In this document: positions 7,364-16,504 of the stretch, piece after piece | Layout: each line of letters starts with the position of its first letter | How positions within the stretch are numbered: position 1 is the first letter of the stretch | Made by a program: the position numbers and the translations under genes | Notes under the pieces: generated by a model | Database searches by the model: none | The model's input: the letters and a program-made list of their open reading frames with translations, nothing else | What the model was told of the DNA's origin: nothing | DNA from: UMGS75 sp963648435 | GTDB lineage: Bacteria; Bacillota_I; Bacilli_A; ML615J-28; CAG-313 | Reading direction: 5' to 3' | NCBI GenBank assembly: GCA_963648435.1 | Contig: CAVJDT010000015.1 | Location: 1-36,861, forward strand | Length of the DNA: 36,861 nt

Positions 7364-9461
7364 AACTGTAAAAGATTTAACTGCGAATTTAACAATTAAT
7401 GAAAAAGAACTAGAAAAATCAATGTTTGAAATTTTATCAAGTGTTAGTTACACTGGTAGTAAACATGAACCAGAAATTAAAGGTACATATAATAATATGC
7501 CTTTAGTTAAAGGTAGTGACTTTACTGTTACTTATCAAGACAATGTTGAACAAGGTATGGCTAAAGCAATCGTTAGTGGTATTAACAACTATAAAGGAAC
7601 TGTAACTCTTGAATTTGAAATTGGTGATTCTGATTTAGTAAAAGTTAAGAAAATAAGAGAAGAATTAGAAACAACTTATGGCACAGTATTATCTGGCGAA
7701 TTAAATAACTTACCAGAAACCCTTCCAGTTAATAACGCCAATGGTTCAGTTAATACTTGGATGTCATCAACAACAGCGATAAGTGTTGATGCAAATGGTA
7801 ATGTAAATGCAATCTTCACAGCTGAAGCGCAAGCAGTTACATTATATGCAATTATTACATCTGGTGATGCGGCTGAATACGTTTCATTTACATTTAGTCT
7901 TGCAAGTAAAGTAAAACTAGTAGATAATGAAACACAAATAGAAATAGAAAATGCTGATTCAGGTACAACCATTGAAGTAAAACAACTTACAGAAGAAGAA
8001 AAAGGTGCTATTACAATAAATGAAAATGATCAACTATTAGCAGCTTATGATATTAATTTAATGGATCTTGAAAGTCAAATTGTTCAACCTTCAGGAACTG
8101 TAACAGTTAAACTTCCAGTACCTGCTGGTGCAGATACAAGCAAACTTACTGTATATCATGTTCAAGAAGATGGTACTTTAGAAAATATGAATGCAACTAT
8201 TGTTGATGGATATTTAGTATTTACAACAACTCATTTCAGTACTTATATTATTACAACTGAAAAAGTAGAAAAAGAAATAGTTAGTGGTGTATGGACACTC
8301 GTAACAGATGCTACAACATTAAAAGCTGGTGACAAAATAATTTTAGTTAGTGTTGATAATAAAAAGATTAATGCAGCAATGGGAACTGGTAAATTCTTAA
8401 CAGCAATTGACGCCACATTTGCCAATAACGTTTTGAAAAATCCAACTGAAGGAATCTATGAAATTCTATTAGGAGGAAAAACAGGTGCTTGGACATTAAC
8501 AACTTCTGAAGGTATTCTTGGAACAAACGCTGCAAAAGCTTTAAATTGCAAAGGTACAGGAACAACAACTTGGACAATTGAAATAGATGGTGATGGCAAT
8601 GCAACAATTTCAAGTACTAATGCAGAGTATGGAAAAATTTTATATAACACAGGCAGTCCAAGATTCTTAAATTACACTTCAAACCCTTCAAAATCTATGG
8701 TTTTACCTCAAATTTATAGATTTGAGTTAGGATCTCAAGGTGGAGATGAACCAACTCCTGTTACATCATACACAGTTACATTTGATGTAAATGGTGGAAA
8801 TGAAACAATAGCTGACCAAACAGTTGAAAGTGGAAAACTAGTATCTAAACCAGAAGATCCAACAAAAGAAGGCCATACATTTGCAGGTTGGTTATTAAAT
8901 GGTGAAGAATATGATTTTAATACTCCAGTTACAGGAAATATTACCTTAACTGCAAGTTGGACTGAAAACTCTCAAGGTGGAGATGAACCAACTCCAAGTG
9001 GAAATTTTGAATTATTAGATGATATTTCAAAACTAGTAATAAGTTCAAAAATAATAATAGTTAATAAAGATGCTACAATGGCATTAGGAACTAATCAAAA
9101 AACAAATAACAGAGAAGCTGTTGCGGTAGAACTAGTAAATGGTGTAATTGTTCCAGGTAGTACTGTTCAAATTATTGAAATAGTAGCTGGAACAAAAGAA
9201 GGTACATTTGCTTTTAAGGTAGATGGTGGTTATTTGTACGCTGCAGGCAATGCTAAAAAAGCAAATTATCTAAGAACTGAAGAGACTTTATCAGATAATT
9301 CAAGTTGGAAAATTGAAATTATAGATGGCGTTTTAAGTATTGTAGCTCAAGGTACTAACACAATAAATGTGTTAAAGTATAACAAATCTAGTAATTTATT
9401 CTCCTGTTATTCATCAGGACAAGAAGATGTCTCAATTTACATTCAATCAAGTACTAATTGA
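7329..9461 (+). CDS. Middle part of the secreted nuclease protein, after the frameshift
   Basis: The authentic continuation begins at about 7356; the ATG at 7329 is out of the upstream frame and has no ribosome binding site. Content in order: the end of an MBG unit, another MBG-like unit, a BIG_5 domain (VNTWMSSTTAISVDANGNV), and a module ending VFTTTHFSTYIITTE. Next comes a beta-rich domain (WTLVTDATTLKAGDKIILVS to MVLPQIYRFE), a linker GSQGGDEPTP, an InlB repeat (YTVTFDVNGGNETIADQ to LTASWTENS), a second copy of the linker (SQGGDEPTP), and a second beta-rich domain (FELLDDISKLVISSKIIIV to VSIYIQSST). The two beta-rich domains resemble the C-terminus of the protein encoded at 10806-14066. 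It ends at a lone TGA that appears to replace a Trp codon. Confidence 0.65.
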   Translation: MFHLIMIQQNYKTVKDLTANLTINEKELEKSMFEILSSVSYTGSKHEPEIKGTYNNMPLVKGSDFTVTYQDNVEQGMAKAIVSGINNYKGTVTLEFEIGDSDLVKVKKIREELETTYGTVLSGELNNLPETLPVNNANGSVNTWMSSTTAISVDANGNVNAIFTAEAQAVTLYAIITSGDAAEYVSFTFSLASKVKLVDNETQIEIENADSGTTIEVKQLTEEEKGAITINENDQLLAAYDINLMDLESQIVQPSGTVTVKLPVPAGADTSKLTVYHVQEDGTLENMNATIVDGYLVFTTTHFSTYIITTEKVEKEIVSGVWTLVTDATTLKAGDKIILVSVDNKKINAAMGTGKFLTAIDATFANNVLKNPTEGIYEILLGGKTGAWTLTTSEGILGTNAAKALNCKGTGTTTWTIEIDGDGNATISSTNAEYGKILYNTGSPRFLNYTSNPSKSMVLPQIYRFELGSQGGDEPTPVTSYTVTFDVNGGNETIADQTVESGKLVSKPEDPTKEGHTFAGWLLNGEEYDFNTPVTGNITLTASWTENSQGGDEPTPSGNFELLDDISKLVISSKIIIVNKDATMALGTNQKTNNREAVAVELVNGVIVPGSTVQIIEIVAGTKEGTFAFKVDGGYLYAAGNAKKANYLRTEETLSDNSSWKIEIIDGVLSIVAQGTNTINVLKYNKSSNLFSCYSSGQEDVSIYIQSSTN

Positions 9462-10349
9462 ACGGCAGAACAAATTGTACTCGCAGATATAAGTTCATTA
9501 AGTATTAGTTCAAGTGTAGCAAGTGAATATGATTTACCAACAACAGGTAAACTTGGTTCTAAAATTACTTGGACTATAGATGATGAATATCAAACAAATC
9601 TAGTTAATGGAAAATTAATTAATACAAATAATGTTGATTTAGAATTAACACTTTATGCAACATTTAGTTATAATGATTATACATCAACTATTCAAACTTA
9701 TAATGTAATAGTTAGAAAAGAAATAAGTTCATCAGAAGTTGATAGCTATTATGAAAACATTATGGCTACATCAGGTGATGCCCTAAAACAAGAATTAAGA
9801 TCATTGATTACTTCGACACATACTAAAGTAACTACTTATGATGATTGTAAAACTTATTTACAAGAAGCAGATCAAGATCCTAATAATTCTAATAATATGA
9901 TATTATTTTATACTGGTGTTTCTATACAAAAAACCGATAGTATGAGTGTATGGAATAGAGAACATGTGTGGTGTCAAAGCCTAGGCTGGTTTACGGAAAA
10001 AGAAGCAGGTGCTGATTTACACCATATTAGGCCTTGTAATCCTAGTGTTAATAGCAGTAGAAATAATAAAAAATTTGGTATATCAGTTTCTTATTATGAA
10101 CCAAGTGATGAATATAAAGGCGATGTAGCAAGAATTATATTTTATCTAATGACTAGATATAGTGAAGCAGATAACTCTAACTATAGTGTTAATTGCATTG
10201 CTGAATCAATGGAACTATTACTTGAATGGAACAAATTAGATCCAGTTAGTGATACGGAAATCATTAGAAATAATTATGTTTACCAAATTCAAGGTAATCG
10301 TAATCCATTTATAGATAATGCCGAATATGCGAATGCAATTTGGGGATAA
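9462..10349 (+). CDS. Endonuclease I family (Bsn/EndA-like) domain, C-terminal part
   Basis: Read in the same frame as the upstream segment, positions 9462-9740 encode a BIG_5 Ig domain (KLGSKITWTIDDEYQT). From about 9762 (ATG, 195 residues to the stop) comes an Endonuclease I domain. The catalytic core is visible as WNREHVWCQSLGWF, the Arg-Glu-His motif, followed by ADLHHIRPCNPSVNSSRNN, the metal-binding DLHH and the Asn/Arg segment of the beta-beta-alpha metal fold. Members such as B. subtilis Bsn and Vibrio Dns/Vvn are secreted nucleases that cut DNA and/or RNA with little specificity. Re-initiation at 9762 would give a domain without its own signal peptide, which argues that it is exported only as part of the larger protein. 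The lack of other damage suggests the nuclease is or was recently functional. Confidence 0.8.
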   Translation, partial: TAEQIVLADISSLSISSSVASEYDLPTTGKLGSKITWTIDDEYQTNLVNGKLINTNNVDLELTLYATFSYNDYTSTIQTYNVIVRKEISSSEVDSYYENIMATSGDALKQELRSLITSTHTKVTTYDDCKTYLQEADQDPNNSNNMILFYTGVSIQKTDSMSVWNREHVWCQSLGWFTEKEAGADLHHIRPCNPSVNSSRNNKKFGISVSYYEPSDEYKGDVARIIFYLMTRYSEADNSNYSVNCIAESMELLLEWNKLDPVSDTEIIRNNYVYQIQGNRNPFIDNAEYANAIWG

Positions 10350-10373
10350 AACCCATAATAAAAGGAGTAAAAT

Positions 10374-10760
10374 ATGCCTTTTTGTAAAAAATGTGGTGTT
10401 TATTTAGAAGAAAATTACATCTCTTGCCCTGATTGTGGCGAAGTTGTAACTAAAAAACAACCACAAATAATAAAAGAAGATGAAAATATTGAAAGTGGAC
10501 CATGGAAAGGATTTGCAATAGCATCTCTTCCATCTTCCATTGTGGGCCTAGTATTTACATTTACAATGAATCTTACGATATTTGGCCTCATAATTTCTAA
10601 TATAGCATTAGTACTAGCAATATTAGGACTTAAAAGTAGAAAAAAACATCGTTTAGCCCTTGCGGGAATGATCATATCTTGTATTACTATAACCATAGCT
10701 TTTATGCTTATTGTTACTTGTATTGCATGTATAAATATAGCTTTTCGTAATGGGTGTTGA
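10374..10760 (+). CDS. Zinc-ribbon and DUF4190-like small membrane protein
   Basis: The 128-residue protein opens with a zinc ribbon, CKKCGVYLEENYISCPDCG (two CxxC pairs, residues 4-22). A short linker follows, then two or three hydrophobic segments (about residues 44-70, 71-83 and 95-122) around a basic loop KSRKKHR, the pattern of DUF4190 proteins. AAAGGAG at 10361-10367 supports the start. It lies 24 bases after the nuclease stop with no terminator between, so it is probably in the same operon. Its role is unknown; a membrane sensor or assembly factor for the exported neighbours is possible but not shown. Confidence 0.75.
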   Translation: MPFCKKCGVYLEENYISCPDCGEVVTKKQPQIIKEDENIESGPWKGFAIASLPSSIVGLVFTFTMNLTIFGLIISNIALVLAILGLKSRKKHRLALAGMIISCITITIAFMLIVTCIACINIAFRNGC

Positions 10761-10805
10761 TTAGTTAAATAATGCATAAAATAAAATTTTTGAAAGGAAA
10801 AAATA

Positions 10806-13800
10806 ATGAAGAAAATTAAAATATTTTTACTTACTTTATTTTTAGCTTTTACTTTCTTGCTTGTTGGTGTTAAGACAGTTAATGCGGCGGGAGCTGAATC
10901 AACTAATTATGATGCTACAGCAACCGAAGTTGAAAAAGTAGCCTATGATAAAGAAAGAATTAATTTGCCTACTACTATGATAACTTCATTTCCAGTTACA
11001 GTAGATAGTATCTATAAATCAAAACTTACTTGGTCAACTAGCGATAGTAGTGTATTAGATACTAAGTATGTTGAAGAGTGCGGTTGGGTAGAATTAAAAA
11101 GAGATCCAAATGAAACAAAAACGGCTACATTAACGGTTACCATTGAAAATGGGACTGCAACAGAAACTAAAGAATTTACAATTACGGTACCTAAAGGTAC
11201 AACAATTGTAAATGATATTACAGTTACATATTCAGTAAATGGAAGTCTTACAGAACTAACATCTACAACTGTAAAAATTGGTAAAGCAGAAAGTTTACTA
11301 GATGCTCCAGCAAAAGAAGGATATGAATTTATTGGTTGGTATGATAATTCAGAATATACTGGTAGAAAATATACAACAACTTTAGGTTTAATTAAAGATA
11401 CTACTTTATATGCAAAATATGAAAAAATAACAGTTACAAATATTACTGTAAGTAAAGCCCCTACTAAGACTGAATACACAGCCCTTGAAACATTTGATTC
11501 AACAGGTCTTGAATTAAAAGTTGAATATAACTATGGTGAACCTAAAACAATTAGTGAGGGTTTTACAGTACAACCAACTATCTTATATGGTGATACTGAA
11601 GAAGTTGTAGTTTCATATGGTGGATGTACAACAACAATTAAAGTCACTGTTACTCCAATTAAAATGACAGGTGTTGAACTTGTTAGGGATGAAGTTACAT
11701 ATGATGGACAAGAACACAATTTAACAGTTACAGGACAAGTTCCTAAATGGTTACAAGTTACATATAGTGATCCTGTAAAAGACGCAAATGAAGAAGGTTA
11801 CACTGTAACTGCAACATTTAGTCTTGTGGAAGGATATGATAATAGTCATAATGACTATGAAATACCTGAACCATTAACCGCAACATTAGTAATTCATAAA
11901 GCAACTTATGATATGACCAATGTTACTTTTGGAAATCTTAGTGCAACATATGATGGTAAAGCTCATGATATAAAAGTTGAAGGTTTACTAGAAGGTATTA
12001 CAGCAACAGTTTCATATGAAGGCGGAAATGTTAATGCAGGTAGCCATGTTGCAACAATAAGCTTTATAGGCGATAAAAACTATAATGAAATTGAGAATAA
12101 AACTGCTACCTTAGTAATTGAAAAAGCAAATCCTATAGTTACTGTAGCATTAGGAAAGACTGCTCCTTACTATGCTGGTGAAAGTGCTCCAAAAATTTCA
12201 CTAGGTGCTGGAAGTACTGCAGGTACAATTGAATGGAATGGAACATATACATTTGTAGAAGGTGAAAACACATTTACTTGGAAATTTACTCCAACTGATT
12301 CAACTAATTATAATGAATCAACTGGAGAAATAAAATTAACAGCTATAGCATTAACTGTTTCAAGTATAAAAGTTACAACTAATCCTAGTAAGATGAATTA
12401 TAAAGCATTTGAAACACTTAATTTAGAAGGCATGGTTGTAATCGCAACTAAAGAAGATGGATCAACATTTACTGTAGATGACTTTACAGTATCTTATGAA
12501 AATGGTAGTGATAGCTTTAGAGCTGGTGAAACTAAAGTAACAATTAGTTACGCTGGTGTATCAGTTGATCTTGAAGGCTTAACTGTAGAAAAAGCCGACC
12601 ATGATATGAGTAAAGTAACTTATGAAGGATTAACAGGTGCTATATATAATAAGGAAGCACATGAAGTAACAGTTGACAATCTTCCTACTGGTGTTACCGC
12701 AACAGTTACTTATAAAGATGAACATACAACTGCTGGTTCTCATGAAGTAGTAATTAATTTTACAGTAACAGATCTTGATAACTATAATGCAATTCAAAGT
12801 GTTACAAAAACTTTAGAAATTGCTAAAGGCACTCATGATGTAAGTGGAATTACAATTGAAGGTAAAACATATACATATGATGGTACAGCACATTCTCTAG
12901 AAGTTATTGGTACATTACCAGAAGGCGTAACTGTAAGTTATGAAAATAATGGACAAACAAACGTTGGTGAATATACAGTTACAGTAAGATTTGTAGTTAC
13001 TGATCTTGAAAACTATAATGAAATAGAAACTTCATTAACTACAACTCTTAAAATCGCTGCTAAATCAATTGCGAATGTAACAGTTGAAAATGCAAAAGTA
13101 ATAGTAAATGCTAGAACATTTGATAAACAAACACCTACATTAGTTGTTAAAGATGGTGAAAAAGAATTATCATTAAATAATGATTATGAAATTACAAGTG
13201 TTTCAGAAATTACTTCAATTGAAACAGGTACATCAGTAACTGCAAACGCAACAATTGCAGGCAAAGGTAACTATGAAGGCACTAAAGAAGTTACATTTAT
13301 AATTGAATTAAGCGAAAAAGTTAAACTTAATGAAGATATAGCCACATTTAATAATGAATATACAACTGTTGATACAGATGAAGTAGCCACTTTACCAGTT
13401 GTACTTGCAAATGGTTCAACTGTTCAATATACACAGCTTCCTACTGCTATTACAGTTGATAGTGATGGAAAACTTTCAGTAATAAAGAATGATGCGGTAC
13501 AAACTTATACGGTAACAGTAATTATTACAAATGGTGATGAAGTAGACTATGTAGAAAAAGTATTTACTATTCAAAAACAAAAAACATATAAATTTGTAAA
13601 AGTAACAGAAACTCCTAGCGATTGGTCTGGTGATTATTTAATAGTATATGAAAGTAGTGATTCTAAAGGCGTAGCTTTTGATGGTTCATTGGCAACTCTT
13701 GATGCTACAAAAAACAGCGTAGAAGTGACAATTGAAAAAGGTTACATTAAATCTACTAAAAAGTTAGAAAACAGTGTATTTAAAATTGAAAAGGATAAAG

Positions 13801-14066
13801 ACAAAGACATTTATTATATAAAATCTTCTTCTAATAGCTATATAGGTAATAAAAGCAATAGTAATGCATTAACATCTTCAGCAACTGCACTTGATAATAA
13901 AATATCCTTCGTTAGTAGTAATGAAATTAATATTATTTCTAGTGGTGGTGCATATTTACGTTATAATGCAGCATCAAATCAAACTAGATTTAGATATTAC
14001 AAATCAACTAGCTATGCTGAACAAAAACCAATTACTCTTTACAAGTTAGTAGAAGTAACTGAATAA
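10806..14066 (+). CDS. Giant secreted Ig/InlB/MBG-repeat surface protein
   Basis: The 1,086-residue protein has a signal peptide (MKKIKIFLLTLFLAFTFLLV, cleavage near VNAAG). A BIG_5 domain (about 40-135) follows, then an InlB repeat (about 140-205, EGYEFIGWYDNSEY to LYAKYEKI), a Big_3-like unit with KTEYTALETFDSTGLELKV, and at least five MBG-type units recognisable by TYDG-x-H or related starts. A second Big_3-like unit (KMNYKAFETLNLEGMVV), a BIG_5-like segment (NGSTVQYTQLPTAITVDSDG) and a C-terminal beta-rich domain complete it (YKFVKVTETPSDWSGDYLI to ITLYKLVEVTE). This is the architecture of the nuclease gene upstream without the nuclease, so the two are paralogues. No LPxTG anchor is seen. 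GAAAGGAA at 10792-10799 supports the start. Likely an adhesin or matrix protein; ligand unknown. Confidence 0.8.
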   Translation: MKKIKIFLLTLFLAFTFLLVGVKTVNAAGAESTNYDATATEVEKVAYDKERINLPTTMITSFPVTVDSIYKSKLTWSTSDSSVLDTKYVEECGWVELKRDPNETKTATLTVTIENGTATETKEFTITVPKGTTIVNDITVTYSVNGSLTELTSTTVKIGKAESLLDAPAKEGYEFIGWYDNSEYTGRKYTTTLGLIKDTTLYAKYEKITVTNITVSKAPTKTEYTALETFDSTGLELKVEYNYGEPKTISEGFTVQPTILYGDTEEVVVSYGGCTTTIKVTVTPIKMTGVELVRDEVTYDGQEHNLTVTGQVPKWLQVTYSDPVKDANEEGYTVTATFSLVEGYDNSHNDYEIPEPLTATLVIHKATYDMTNVTFGNLSATYDGKAHDIKVEGLLEGITATVSYEGGNVNAGSHVATISFIGDKNYNEIENKTATLVIEKANPIVTVALGKTAPYYAGESAPKISLGAGSTAGTIEWNGTYTFVEGENTFTWKFTPTDSTNYNESTGEIKLTAIALTVSSIKVTTNPSKMNYKAFETLNLEGMVVIATKEDGSTFTVDDFTVSYENGSDSFRAGETKVTISYAGVSVDLEGLTVEKADHDMSKVTYEGLTGAIYNKEAHEVTVDNLPTGVTATVTYKDEHTTAGSHEVVINFTVTDLDNYNAIQSVTKTLEIAKGTHDVSGITIEGKTYTYDGTAHSLEVIGTLPEGVTVSYENNGQTNVGEYTVTVRFVVTDLENYNEIETSLTTTLKIAAKSIANVTVENAKVIVNARTFDKQTPTLVVKDGEKELSLNNDYEITSVSEITSIETGTSVTANATIAGKGNYEGTKEVTFIIELSEKVKLNEDIATFNNEYTTVDTDEVATLPVVLANGSTVQYTQLPTAITVDSDGKLSVIKNDAVQTYTVTVIITNGDEVDYVEKVFTIQKQKTYKFVKVTETPSDWSGDYLIVYESSDSKGVAFDGSLATLDATKNSVEVTIEKGYIKSTKKLENSVFKIEKDKDKDIYYIKSSSNSYIGNKSNSNALTSSATALDNKISFVSSNEINIISSGGAYLRYNAASNQTRFRYYKSTSYAEQKPITLYKLVEVTE

Positions 14067-14074
14067 TCAAAAAT

Positions 14075-14096
14075 CCCCACCCTTTATTGAGTGGGG
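14075..14096. terminator. Bidirectional terminator between convergent operons
   Basis: CCCCAC (14075-14080) pairs with GTGGGG (14091-14096) around a 10-base loop. On the minus strand it is followed by ATTTTTG and sits directly after the GerC-like stop codon; on the plus strand it follows the surface-protein stop with a weaker T-tract. Confidence 0.75.
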
Positions 14097-14100
14097 TTTA

Positions 14101-15147
14101 TTACATTATGGTAACATCCACATTTAGGGTTGTATCTAAATATGAATGTTTTCTATTTGATAAATAATCAATATTATAAACATCTATAAGATATGAATCC
14201 ATTGATTCTTTTAATTCAATGAGATTATCAGTCATTTGTTGTTTCAATGATTCATAAAGCTCATTACTTGTTAAATTCTTTGGATTATAAATAAAGGTAC
14301 CCTTAATCGTTATTTTAATGGTTAGGGTATTTTTTTTGTAGTATTTTTTGATATAGTATTCATGAATTAAATAGTCAAAATCTTTAAAGACAAGAACATT
14401 TCTGGAAAGATTGTTTAAAGCATATAAGGCGTGATAATTGTCAAAACTAAATGATGATAATCTATAATCATCAGTAATATAACTATAACCATCTACATCT
14501 ATGGATGGTAGTTCTTTTTCTTGTTCAAAGAAAACATCATTTGATACTTTTAAAATAGGAATTTCCGTAGTATAAGTATCTAAATAGATATTATTAATAA
14601 GATTTGAAAAGACTACTTTTGATGGTTTGGTGAGGGTTGCATTATTAATTAAAATAGTGTAGTAAGCACTAGTACCTGAAAAGTTTTTAACATTATAAAT
14701 ATCCATTAAATCATTACTAGTGGTGTAAACTTGAAAGGTAGGAAAAAAATCAGGAGACTGTCTTACAAGGGTACATAGAGCTAGTAGATTGTTTTTATTG
14801 AAGAAATTGTTTTTTAGGATAACGGTTCTAATATGACTATATTGTAGTCTTATACTTGATTGTTTGTTTATCATAGCGATACCTTCAGATATGGTTTTAC
14901 CTTTACCCACACAAATATAACCAATATCATTGGGTAGGGTTTGTCCATATTCACTAAGACTTAGGTTATAGTTATTTAGAATATACATGTAAACTGTATA
15001 TTCATTATTTGAATTATTGTATTCTAGTCCCATACTAGATACATAAGCACTTTCAGTTACTTCGGTATAATCATTTCTTTGGTATAAGACTTTGATTGAA
15101 AAAAAGATTAAAACAATAACTGTAAAAATTAATAGTTTTTTATTCAT
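14101..15147 (-). CDS. GerC-like subunit of a spore germination receptor
   Basis: The protein matches the Ger(x)C family in length (348 residues), order and C-terminal layout. In spore formers the C subunit is a lipoprotein that works with the A and B membrane subunits in the spore inner membrane to sense germinants. Here the N-terminus (MNKKLLIFTVIVLIFFSIKV) is a hydrophobic anchor with no Cys, and QRNDYTEVTESAYVSSMGLE follows where the family normally has the lipid-modified Cys and the LAIV strand. It therefore seems to be held by an uncleaved helix rather than lipid. I chose the ATG at 15147 because GGTGA lies 5 bases before it; an upstream ATG at 15159 has no ribosome binding site. It overlaps the GerA-like gene by 8 bases. 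Confidence 0.85.
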   Translation of the reverse strand: MNKKLLIFTVIVLIFFSIKVLYQRNDYTEVTESAYVSSMGLEYNNSNNEYTVYMYILNNYNLSLSEYGQTLPNDIGYICVGKGKTISEGIAMINKQSSIRLQYSHIRTVILKNNFFNKNNLLALCTLVRQSPDFFPTFQVYTTSNDLMDIYNVKNFSGTSAYYTILINNATLTKPSKVVFSNLINNIYLDTYTTEIPILKVSNDVFFEQEKELPSIDVDGYSYITDDYRLSSFSFDNYHALYALNNLSRNVLVFKDFDYLIHEYYIKKYYKKNTLTIKITIKGTFIYNPKNLTSNELYESLKQQMTDNLIELKESMDSYLIDVYNIDYLSNRKHSYLDTTLNVDVTIM

Positions 15148-16504
15148 TTTTATCACCATGTTTAGGGAAGAAGAATTCTTTTAGTTTATTAGGCCTTAAT
15201 GGACTAAATGGTAAAAAGAATGGTACGCCAACTGATTTTTGAGAACTTAAGTAAAGGAGGGAAGTGATTAAGCCTATTGTGAAACCTAACATTCCAAATG
15301 TATATGATAAAACTAAATTATATAATCTAAAAATATCAAAAGAAGTAATTAGATGTTGGTTATTAGTTATTGCGAAAGAGGAAACGTAGGAAAGAGAAGC
15401 AATAAGAAGAAGAGTTGAACCAACGAGACCACTTGATATGGCATTTTGACCAATAAAAAGACCACTAAAAATTATTATTATGTTTTGAACATAATTATTG
15501 GGGGCTCTACTTGATATTAGTCTAAATGTTTCAAATAAAAATAAAACAATTAAACATTCAATAAATATAGGGAAAGTGGTACCACGTTCCGTTATTTGCA
15601 TACTTGACATAAAAAGGGTTGAAAAGAAGGTAGGGTTGAAGTTTGTAAGTGCAACAACTAAACCAAGAAAAAAGATTGAAATAAAGAAAAAGAAAATAGT
15701 AAATAATCGACCAAAAAAAGTGTAATACTTAGGTTCATTAGATTCATTTTTAATGGTCGTAAAAGTACTAAGAGTGGTAGGAAGTACTGAAACTACGGGA
15801 CTATTATCCATTAAAAGGATAGCTTTACCTTCTAAAATTGACCCCACCACATAGTCTGGTGAACCAGTATTAAATACTGTTGGTAGTAATAAAGAATCAT
15901 TAAAGATAATATTTAAATCATTTATATTAATTAATGCTTCTTTATTAAAAGTATTAAGGCGCCCTTCTATTTCTTTAATAAATGGTTGTTTTTTAGCTTT
16001 TTCTAAATAAATGAAGTAAACATCAGTTTGTGAAGTATATCCTAATTTATATTTATCAACAATTAAATCAGGAGATTTAATTCTTTTTCTAATTAACGCA
16101 AGATTATGATTAATGTTTTCCACAAAATCATCATGACTCTCAAGTAAATTATTAGGGTCTAATTCACTTTTTTCAGTTGATCTTACAGGAATTGTGGAAA
16201 GGTTTAAATAATATGGATATTCATTAACCATTATGATTAAATTACCACTTGATAAAAGATAACTGATTTCATTTAAGTTAAACACTAAAACTCGGTAAAA
16301 GACCCCAGGAATGGCCTCATTTAGCGTTTTGAAGTTGTCTTCAGTGATTTTATTTAAATAATAGTCATTTAAATGTTTGGTACTTACTGTACTTTGATAA
16401 TAGTAAATTTTAATGTTTAAAGTTTTTTGTTTAATATTTACTTTCATTAAATCTGCCATTTTTCCACTTAAAATATCTAAAATATCAGTTAAATTATCCT
16501 TCAT
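15140..16504 (-). CDS. GerA-like subunit of a spore germination receptor
   Basis: The 454-residue protein belongs to the GerA family. The soluble N-terminal half includes the characteristic VGSILEGKAILLMDNSPVVS segment (about residues 225-245). The C-terminal half has about five hydrophobic segments between roughly residues 265 and 425, including RGTTFPIFIECLIVLFLFE, conserved in GerAA. GerA subunits form oligomeric nutrient-gated channels in the spore inner membrane and release ions on germinant binding. The start at 16504 is preferred because GGAGGT lies 9 bases upstream; the ATG at 16513 touches that site directly. The N-terminus overlaps the end of the GerB-like gene by 11 bases, indicating tight coupling. 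Confidence 0.9.
   Translation of the reverse strand: MKDNLTDILDILSGKMADLMKVNIKQKTLNIKIYYYQSTVSTKHLNDYYLNKITEDNFKTLNEAIPGVFYRVLVFNLNEISYLLSSGNLIIMVNEYPYYLNLSTIPVRSTEKSELDPNNLLESHDDFVENINHNLALIRKRIKSPDLIVDKYKLGYTSQTDVYFIYLEKAKKQPFIKEIEGRLNTFNKEALININDLNIIFNDSLLLPTVFNTGSPDYVVGSILEGKAILLMDNSPVVSVLPTTLSTFTTIKNESNEPKYYTFFGRLFTIFFFFISIFFLGLVVALTNFNPTFFSTLFMSSMQITERGTTFPIFIECLIVLFLFETFRLISSRAPNNYVQNIIIIFSGLFIGQNAISSGLVGSTLLLIASLSYVSSFAITNNQHLITSFDIFRLYNLVLSYTFGMLGFTIGLITSLLYLSSQKSVGVPFFLPFSPLRPNKLKEFFFPKHGDKNE

Larger units (their letters stand above)
5624..10349 (+). pseudogene. Giant secreted Ig/InlB/MBG-repeat protein with C-terminal Endonuclease I, interrupted twice
   Basis: One gene of about 1,575 codons can be read from 5624 to 10349 with two interruptions. 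The first is a +1 shift at the A-run 7354-7357. Removing one A restores DTTNYKTVKDLTANLTI, the normal end of an MBG unit. The second is a single in-frame TGA at 9459-9461 (STN-stop-TAEQIVLADISS), after which the same frame stays open for nearly 300 codons into the nuclease. Domain order: signal peptide, BIG_5, InlB-type repeat, Big_3-like, MBG units, BIG_5, a beta-rich tail domain, InlB repeat, a second tail domain, BIG_5, Endonuclease I. The frame on both sides of each lesion is well conserved, so the damage is recent, an assembly error, or recoded. TGA is not a general Trp codon here. Confidence 0.7.

Noticed and set aside
9459..9461. TGA read as Trp (genetic code 4)
   Set aside because: Conserved Trp residues in thyA, gltX, folA and other genes use TGG, and TGA ends several genes exactly where the next start overlaps (5625-5627, 19550-19552, 26001-26003, 29169-29171). 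The TGA here is therefore a local event.
11012..11479. Minus-strand frame of 155 codons inside the giant surface protein
   Set aside because: It is a shadow of a low-complexity Thr/Val-rich gene, with no start signal and no family pattern.
15498..15725. Plus-strand frame inside the GerA-like gene
   Set aside because: It lies opposite membrane-segment codons of a well-supported gene and has no recognisable features.
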